Below, piece by piece: positions 58,083 to 64,000 of a DNA stretch of 64,000 nt. The notes beneath the pieces were generated by a model that worked only from the letters and a program-made list of their open reading frames with translations, searched no databases and was not told where the DNA came from. The translations under genes were made by a program, and so were the position numbers. The DNA is from Apium graveolens (lineage: Eukaryota; Streptophyta; Magnoliopsida; Apiales; Apiaceae), in NCBI RefSeq assembly GCF_009905375.1, contig NC_133657.1, forward strand, positions 63,178,503 to 63,242,502, in the 5' to 3' direction. Positions within the stretch are counted from its first letter, which is position 1, and the number at the start of each line of letters is the position of its first letter.

Positions 58083-58363
58083 ATGTAGAATCATTTCATT
58101 TACATAGGCCTACGGGCAAGACTATTGTTTTAAATAATTGTTATTTTGTTCCCTCGATTGTGAGGAATATTATTCCCATGTTAGACTTGGCTGGATTTTC
58201 ATTTATTATTGAGAATAATGAATGTTCTATTCTTAGAGATAATATTCTTTATGGACGTGGTGCTTTCAATAATGGTCTGTATAAATGTGACATAATTTAC
58301 TTCAGATTGAACAAACTAATAAAAGAACAGGGATGATGAAAATCTCACTTTATAGTGGCACTG
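58083..58363 (+). pseudogene. E2 protease, second half
   Basis: It encodes the same protease tail as E1 (CYFVPSIVRNI) with frame changes and a small deletion, and ends in the lead-in to the integrase zinc domain. A deletion of about 120 bp relative to E1 then removes that domain. Confidence 0.75.
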
Positions 58364-58967
58364 CAGTCTCCATTTAGTAGACATGGAGAGAGGGCTGCAA
58401 ATTTGCTAGGAATGGTACACACAGATGTATGTGGACCAATGTCTACGCAAGCCATGGGTGGATTTTTATACTTCATTACTTTCATAGATGATAGATCTGG
58501 ATTCGGATATGTGTTTGATGAAACACAAGTCTGAGGCCTTTGAAAAGTTCAAAGAATATAAGTATGAAGTGGAGAAACAAACCAAACATAGTATTATAAT
58601 TCTTCGATTAGATCGAGGTGGTGAATACTTTAATGGAGTGTTTCTAGATTATCTCAAAGTAAATGGTATAGTCTCTCAATGGACTCCTCCAGATTGGTAT
58701 CTGAAAGGAGAAATCGAACTTTGTTAGACATTGTTCGGTCCATGATGAGCTATGCAAATCTTCCAGTATTCCTATGGGGTTATGCATTGGAAACCTCAGC
58801 ATATTTACTGAATAAGGTGCCTTCCAAAATTTGTTCCTCAAACTTCGTATGAGATATGGAAAGAAAGGAAACCGAGTCTTAAACACGTTAAGATTTGGGG
58901 ATGTCCAGCTTATGTCAAGAAAGTTGACCCAGATTAGCTGGAATATCGATCCGGAAAATATAGTTTT
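58364..58967 (+). pseudogene. E2 integrase, zinc domain deleted
   Basis: The HHCC domain is missing: GGCACTGCAG joins directly to TCTCCATTTAGTAG. The core starts with VHTDVCGPM, and LRLDRGGEYF gives the second Asp. A 2-base loss near 58515 and the frameshift at 58688-58702, shared with E1, break the frame, so the Glu segment is out of frame. Confidence 0.85.
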
Positions 58968-59875
58968 GTGGGATATCCTAAAGAGACTTTAGGGTATTAC
59001 TTTTACACCGATCATCGGGTGTTTGTCTCCAGACATGCTACCTTCTTGGAAAAGGAGTTTATCCTTGAAGGAAACAGTGGGAGCAAAATTGAACTTGATG
59101 AAGTTCAAGAAGCACAAACTACTACAGATCGAGTGGAAACACTTGTTCTGACTGAACAACCTTTTGTGGAACAGCCCATTCATAGATCAGGGAGAGTGTC
59201 TCGCCAACCTAAGAGGTATTATGGCTTTGTCATTGAGAATGACAATGAGTTGTCGATCATTGATGATGACGAACCTGTGACCTATAATGAGGCTATGAGT
59301 AGTGTTGACTCAGAGAAATGGCATAGTGCCATGAAATCCAGAATGGAATCTATGTATACGGTATACAAAAGATAGATTATAGCAGATGGCCAGGTGGAGA
59401 CCTATAAGGCCAGGCTTGTGGTAAAAGGATTTAAACAAAGGCAATGAATTGACTTTGATGAAACCTTTTACCTGTAGCCCTGTTAAAATCAGTTCGGATT
59501 TTGCTTGCGATTGCTGCTTACTACGATTATGAGATATGGCATATAGCCAGATGGTTTTTTTCCAAGAGAAATGAAAACCTAGTGTGTAAGCTGCTGCGAA
59601 CCATATGTGGTTTAAAGCAGGCTTCTCGAAAGATGGAACATTCGTTTTGATGAGGCAATCAAAGAGTTTGATTTTATCAAAAAAAAAACAAAGATGAACC
59701 TTGGGTCTACAAAAGGGTTAGTGGGAGCGCGGTAACATTTCTTATATTGTATTGAATTAGAGTTGACAAACATAACAACATAGCAGACCCACTCACAAAG
59801 CTACTTTATGAAAGTCACTTTGATCGTCATAAAGACAAGATGGGTATTAGTTACCAGAGTGATTGGCTTTAGTAC
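58968..59875 (+). pseudogene. E2 truncated reverse transcriptase and end of pol
   Basis: It has the same structure as in E1: linker (58968-59320), SEKWHSAMKSRMESMYTVY joined by deletion to TYKARLVVKGF, base loss in DETF (near 59468), and a jump at about 59754 from the palm to the end of RNase H. The YVDD block and RNase H core are absent. Confidence 0.9.
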
Positions 59876-59886
59876 AAGTGGGAGAT
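59876..59886 (+). promoter_or_regulatory. Polypurine tract of E2
   Basis: AAGTGGGAGAT, identical to E1, directly before the LTR at 59887. Confidence 0.9.
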
Positions 59887-61555
59887 TGAAAGGAATATGT
59901 CCTAAGTCCAATCATGTATGAGGATTTAGGAATAACTTTTATGTAATCTGTTTTGATTTCATTGATATTAATAAAGACTTGTTTTGTTTTTATGACGGGC
60001 TTTATATATTTATGTGTTTAAATAAGATATACCATAGTTTAGAGTAAAGCTTTTTATGGATTATGATGAGATCATAATAGTGAGACCTAAAAAGATGATA
60101 ACTCTAAACTTAAATAGTTCCTGGTCATAGGATTACTAACTGGTAATTAATAATCCGCAAAGATCGGTACATACTATGCTTGCTTCATTATGAAGGATGT
60201 CTGTTCTCATAGACATTTGTGTGGTGACACTATAGCTAGTATGTAGGTGCTTATTATAGAATAAGTTCACTGAACATGACTCGCACAGCTGAACAACTGA
60301 TGGAGTTCACTCACGTGTCAGCAGTTGTTCGCTTAGTGATAGTTGTACAAGTATCCTTAGACTTGAGGTCATCATAGTCATCTTGTGTACACTGAACTAT
60401 GTTTTGGTTTAGTTCTTAGTCTCCAAGGATAATTATTAGGGCTCTTCTGGGTATAGGAATTTATACACGAAGATAGTGTATGATCAATAAAGGATCTACC
60501 CCTTCCAGTGAAGGAAGCGAATGTTCAAGGCTGATTCACTTATGCTAGTTCAGGAGTCTCTGGCCAGAGTGAATGAAATTAGAAAGGAGTTTCTAATTTG
60601 CATAGAACTACGCATAGTAAATGGTAAGCAAGTGATTGAATTAGATAGGCTTGACACGAGATCCATGCCTTGTATTTAATCGGGATATTGTAGGGTAGAA
60701 GGAGTTTATTGTACGGTAACTATTCACTGACAGGTTCTTGGTATTCTAAGCAGTGAGTTCATATTATCCGTATAGTCGCGATATGTTGAGAAGCATCACT
60801 CACGATGTAGAATAAATGTGATTAATTAATTAATCATATTTAATAAATTAGAGAATTTATATAAATAATGATAAAATAGTTTTATTATTATTTATTTCTA
60901 CTACCGGCTTAATATTGAACCTACAGGGTCACACCATAAAAAGAGAATGATTTAATGGTGGAGGAATTAATTAATAATGGCTAATAATTATTTATTTATG
61001 AAATAAATAATTAATTGGCAAATTTAATAATTGATTAAATGAGATTTAATTGATTATAAATTAATTAAGAAAAGTTCTTAATATTATTAATTAAAGGATT
61101 TAATTTTTGGAAATTAAATCGAGAGAGAGAATTATTTCTAAAGTGTTTAGAAAAAGGATTAATGATTAAAAGGTGTTTTAATTATTAATGGGAATAATAA
61201 ATGGGATAATAATAATAATATTTATGGGAAAATTTCAGCTGAAAATTTTGCCTATAAATACACTATTATAGACCCTAATTTTATTCCAACCTCGAAACAC
61301 AAAACCCAAAAAGTTTGGAAAACCCAATTCTCTCCACCTCCTTCCTCCTCCTTAACATCGTTTTCTTGGTGGATACCTGTGGAGTGCTTCACACTTGAGG
61401 AGCAACTGCTAAGGATCTCTGATCGTTGTCTCCGAATTATTTTTAAAGGTTAGATTCGATCCCTCGAATTTTTATTCACGATTTATATGCTTTTATTTGG
61501 ATTTTGTATGTGTAAAAGTGTTTTGCCATGCCCCCGCTGCGTTTAAAATCCAACA
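59887..61555 (+). mobile_element. 3' LTR of E2
   Basis: It is 1,669 bp, ends AAAATCCAACA and is followed by the duplication AGTTG (61556-61560). Confidence 0.95.
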
Positions 61556-61560
61556 AGTTG

Positions 61561-62753
61561 TACAAGTATCCTTAGACTTGAGATCATCATAGTCATCTTG
61601 TGTACACTGAACTATGCTTTGGTTTAGTTCTTAGTCTCCAGGGACAATTATTAGGGCTCTACTGGGTATAGGAATTTGTACACGAAGATAGTGTATTATC
61701 AATAAAGGATCTACCCCTTCCAGTGAAGGAAGCGAATGTTCAAGGCTGATCTACTTATGCTAGTTCAGGAATCTCTGGCCAGAGTGAATGAAATTAGAAA
61801 GGAGTTTCTAATTTGCATAGAACTAAGCATAGTAAATGGTAAGCAAGTGATTAAATTAGATAGGCTTGACACGAGATCCATGCCTTGTATTTAATCGGGA
61901 CATTGTAGGGTAGAAGAAGTTAATTGTACGGTAACTATTCACTGAATAGGTTCTTGGTATTCTAAGCAGTGAATTCGTATTATCCGGATAGTCGCGATAT
62001 GCTGAGAAGTATCCCTCACGATGTAGAATAAATGTGATTAATTAATTAATCATATTTAATAAATTAGAGAATTTATATAAATAATGATAAAATAGTTTTA
62101 TTATTATTTATTTCTACTACCGGCTTAATATTGAACCTACAGGGTCACACCATAAAAAGAGAATGATTTAATGGTGGAGGAATTAATTAATAATGGCTAA
62201 TAATTATTTATTTATGAAATAAATAATTAATTGGCAAATTTAATAATTGATTAAATGAGATTTAATTGATTATAAATTAATTAAGAAAAGTTCTTAATAT
62301 TATTAATTAAAGGATTTAATTTTTGAAAATTAAATCAAGAGAGAGAATTATTTCTAAAGTGTTTAGAAAAAGGATTAATAATTAAAAGGTGTTTTAATTA
62401 TTAATAAGAATAATAAATGGGTTAGTAATAATAATATTTTATGGGAAAATTTCAGCTGAAAATTTTGCCTATAAATATACTATTATAAACTCTATTTTTA
62501 TTCTAACCCCAATTTTTAGAAAAACATTCTCTCCACCTCCTCCTCCTCCTTAACGTCATTTTCTTGGTGGATACCGGTGGAGTGCTTCACGTTTGAGGAG
62601 CAGCTGCTAAGGATCTCTGATCGTTGCCTTTTGGATCGCTATTAAAGGTTAGTAATCGATCCATATGTTTTTACCACGATTTATATGCTTTTATTTGGAT
62701 TTTGTATGTGTAAAAGTGTTTTACCATGCCTCCGCTGCGACTAAAATCCAACA
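61561..62753 (+). mobile_element. 3' LTR of E1, second part
   Basis: It continues the E1 LTR after E2, starting TACAAGTATCCTTAG, and ends AAAATCCAACA, followed by ACAAC. Sequence details (for example TCTATTTTTATTCTAACCCC) agree with the E1 5' LTR and not with E2, confirming which LTR it belongs to. Confidence 0.93.
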
Positions 62754-62758
62754 ACAAC

Positions 62759-63197
62759 CCCCAGCCACATTACAGATAAGCAGCAACATGAGTAGATTTG
62801 AAGAAAGCAAGGTTCCTGTCCTGAAGATACATGAATATCCAATATAGAAAGTCAGGATGGCCATGTGCTTGGAAGCCTTAGATCCTAAATATCTGAACAG
62901 GATCTATGATGGTCCTCATAGACCAATGAAGGTTGCTTTTTTTGCTTGCAGGACAACTAGAGAAGATGATAGACAAAGATAGGAAGGACTACTCTCCTGA
63001 AGATATCTAATCTATCACGAAGGATGGTAAGGTCAGACATATCTTTCACAGCAGTCTTGATAGTGTTATGTCCAATAGAATCATTGGATGTAAGACAACA
63101 AAAGAGATATAGGATAATTTAGAAGTAAAGTTTTAAGGTACAACTGCTATCAAGAAGAACAGGAGGACAGTACTTACTTAAGAATATGAGCACTTTG
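62759..63197 (+). pseudogene. Gag start of the Sirevirus-like element, resumed after E1
   Basis: It continues from 46643. The likely gag start is MSRFEESKVPVLKIHEYPI near 62788-62844. Frame-shifted blocks follow: MAMCLEALDPKYLNRIYDGP, then SNRIIGCKTTKEI and EVKF, and finally LTQEYEHF with a stop, typical of a copia UBN2-type gag. Coding stops abruptly after EYEHF near 63197, where an unrelated segment in the other orientation begins. Confidence 0.78.
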
Positions 63198-64000
63198 TTT
63201 ATCTTCCAATCTAGCTTGACTAGCTTTAATTGTAGTTTGTCTGGCAACTATTGGTGCAATTTGTTTCTGAATTTATGTATGAGTAGTCAGCCTTGAAGCA
63301 ATTAATGATTCTTTGATCTGATTGATTTGAGAAGTAGTTGCTTCTTGAGCTGTATGTAGTGATCTGATAACTAAGGTTGATGCTTTCAGATAATTCAGCA
63401 TATCCGGATCTTTAATCTTCTGTTCTGTTGTTTCTAGATGTGCAACAACTTTTGTTCTAGAAATAGGATATGTATCATTTTTCCAACGAGCATTCCAGAG
63501 ATTATCAAAATAATCATTTTCTTTCTTAGCATCTAACTCTTTCATTTTTTTGTTGTCTCATATGCTTGGGCTTATCTTCAGGGAAGAAATGATCATCCTC
63601 AGGATCTATAATAGCAATAAAAATATTAGCTTCTTCGCCATTATTAGATTCTTCAATAGCAACTGGATTTTGCACTAATTGTTGAACTTCATCACTAGCT
63701 TCAGCATGTAGAATAGAATTAGAAATTGGTGCAGTATGTGATCTAGTAGCTTCAGAAGCTTCCACACCTTCAGCAGTTAACTCCACATCTTCAAGTATTG
63801 TACATAAATGAATTGGAGCTTCGAAAGATACTTCCAAAACCTCAGTTCCTGTCACATGCTGTGGTGATTCTGAAATGGATAAAATTTTATGAATGGACTG
63901 TTGTGCTACTAGATCTTCAGCAGCAATAGGGACTATCTCAAGTGATGGTAAAGTAGAGTTAATGGACTATTTTTCAACAAAATAGGGATTGTCTCATGTG
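63198..64000 (-). pseudogene. Fragment resembling a Sirevirus accessory ORF, minus strand
   Basis: Two overlapping open pieces, 63526-63855 and 63273-63545, encode an acidic Glu/Ala/Ser-rich part (AIIDPEDDHFFPEDKP) followed by a Lys-rich helical part (WNARWKNDTYPISRTK, IRSLHTAQEATTSQI). Coding character continues to the window end. Composition and order resemble the middle of the accessory ORF of Sirevirus elements (acidic linker, then Lys-rich coiled coil), but there is no clear motif match with 15384-20015. It is probably another subfamily. Orientation is opposite to the gag fragment beside it, so this is a chimeric junction. Confidence 0.45.

Larger units (their letters stand above)
53567..61555 (+). 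mobile_element. Copia element E2 (non-autonomous), inserted in the 3' LTR of E1
   Basis: It is 7,989 bp, flanked by AGTTG at 53562-53566 and 61556-61560. LTRs are 53567-55235 and 59887-61555, both 1,669 bp and nearly identical, which suggests a fairly recent insertion. The internal region has the same layout and the same key lesions as E1. Confidence 0.95.
46644..62753 (+). mobile_element. Copia element E1 (non-autonomous), interrupted by E2
   Basis: It is flanked by ACAAC at 46639-46643 and 62754-62758. The parts are: 5' LTR 46644-48299, internal region 48300-53106, and 3' LTR 53107-53566 continued at 61561-62753. The two LTRs are about 1,656 and 1,653 bp once E2 is removed. The coding part holds gag, protease, integrase and a stub of RT. 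E2 sits in its 3' LTR, so E1 is older than E2. Confidence 0.93.

Overview
This is a stretch of flowering-plant (eudicot-like) nuclear DNA made almost entirely of nested retroelements. I see no ordinary host gene, tRNA gene, rRNA gene or CRISPR array. The plant origin rests on element types: Ty3 elements with an integrase chromodomain (Tekay/Del-like), a Sirevirus-type copia element with a large extra ORF after pol, primer-binding sites matching initiator tRNA-Met, a hAT-type miniature element, and a pararetrovirus-like gag/protease relic. Nearly every coding region is broken, so most coding entries are pseudogenes. The species cannot be fixed from sequence alone.

Left part (1-32440). A minus-strand pararetrovirus-like capsid/protease relic (1-2337) is followed by a plus-strand Ty3 chromovirus (about 2926-28470). 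The 5' LTR of the Ty3 element is truncated. Its 3' LTR is split by a 13,998-bp Sirevirus on the minus strand (14094-28091) with an exact 5-bp target duplication. The reverse transcriptase of that Sirevirus is itself interrupted by a 694-bp hAT-like element with an 8-bp duplication. To the right lies a plus-strand relic of the 3' end of a related Sirevirus (28471-32440), which gives a second copy of the unusual accessory ORF.

Middle part (32441-45997). A copia reverse-transcriptase fragment and several LTR pieces come first, two of them forming an inverted pair. They are followed by a decayed copia element (35121-38046), then by a second Ty3 element (from 38047). Its very long 5' LTR carries a solo LTR (40871-42430, 5-bp duplication). 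Its pre-gag ORF and gag are recognisable up to the zinc-knuckle region, where another copia element interrupts it.

Right part (45998-64000). A Sirevirus-like element (LTR 45998-46539) is interrupted in its early gag region by copia element E1 (46644-62753, duplication ACAAC). The 3' LTR of E1 is in turn interrupted by copia element E2 (53567-61555, duplication AGTTG). E1 and E2 share the same inactivating lesions, including loss of the RT catalytic motif and most of RNase H, yet both moved. They look like a non-autonomous family mobilised in trans. Their roughly 1.9-kb leaders hold four hairpins with a shared core and different stems, plus a segment where each copy carries its own hairpin-rich repeat array. 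The last 0.8 kb is a minus-strand fragment resembling a Sirevirus accessory ORF.

The best candidates for something undescribed are the hairpin array in the E1/E2 leaders, the exchanged leader repeat arrays, the accessory Sirevirus ORF, and a short motif (CATCCGTYG and its complement) recurring in the LTR, untranslated and coding parts of Sirevirus-type elements.
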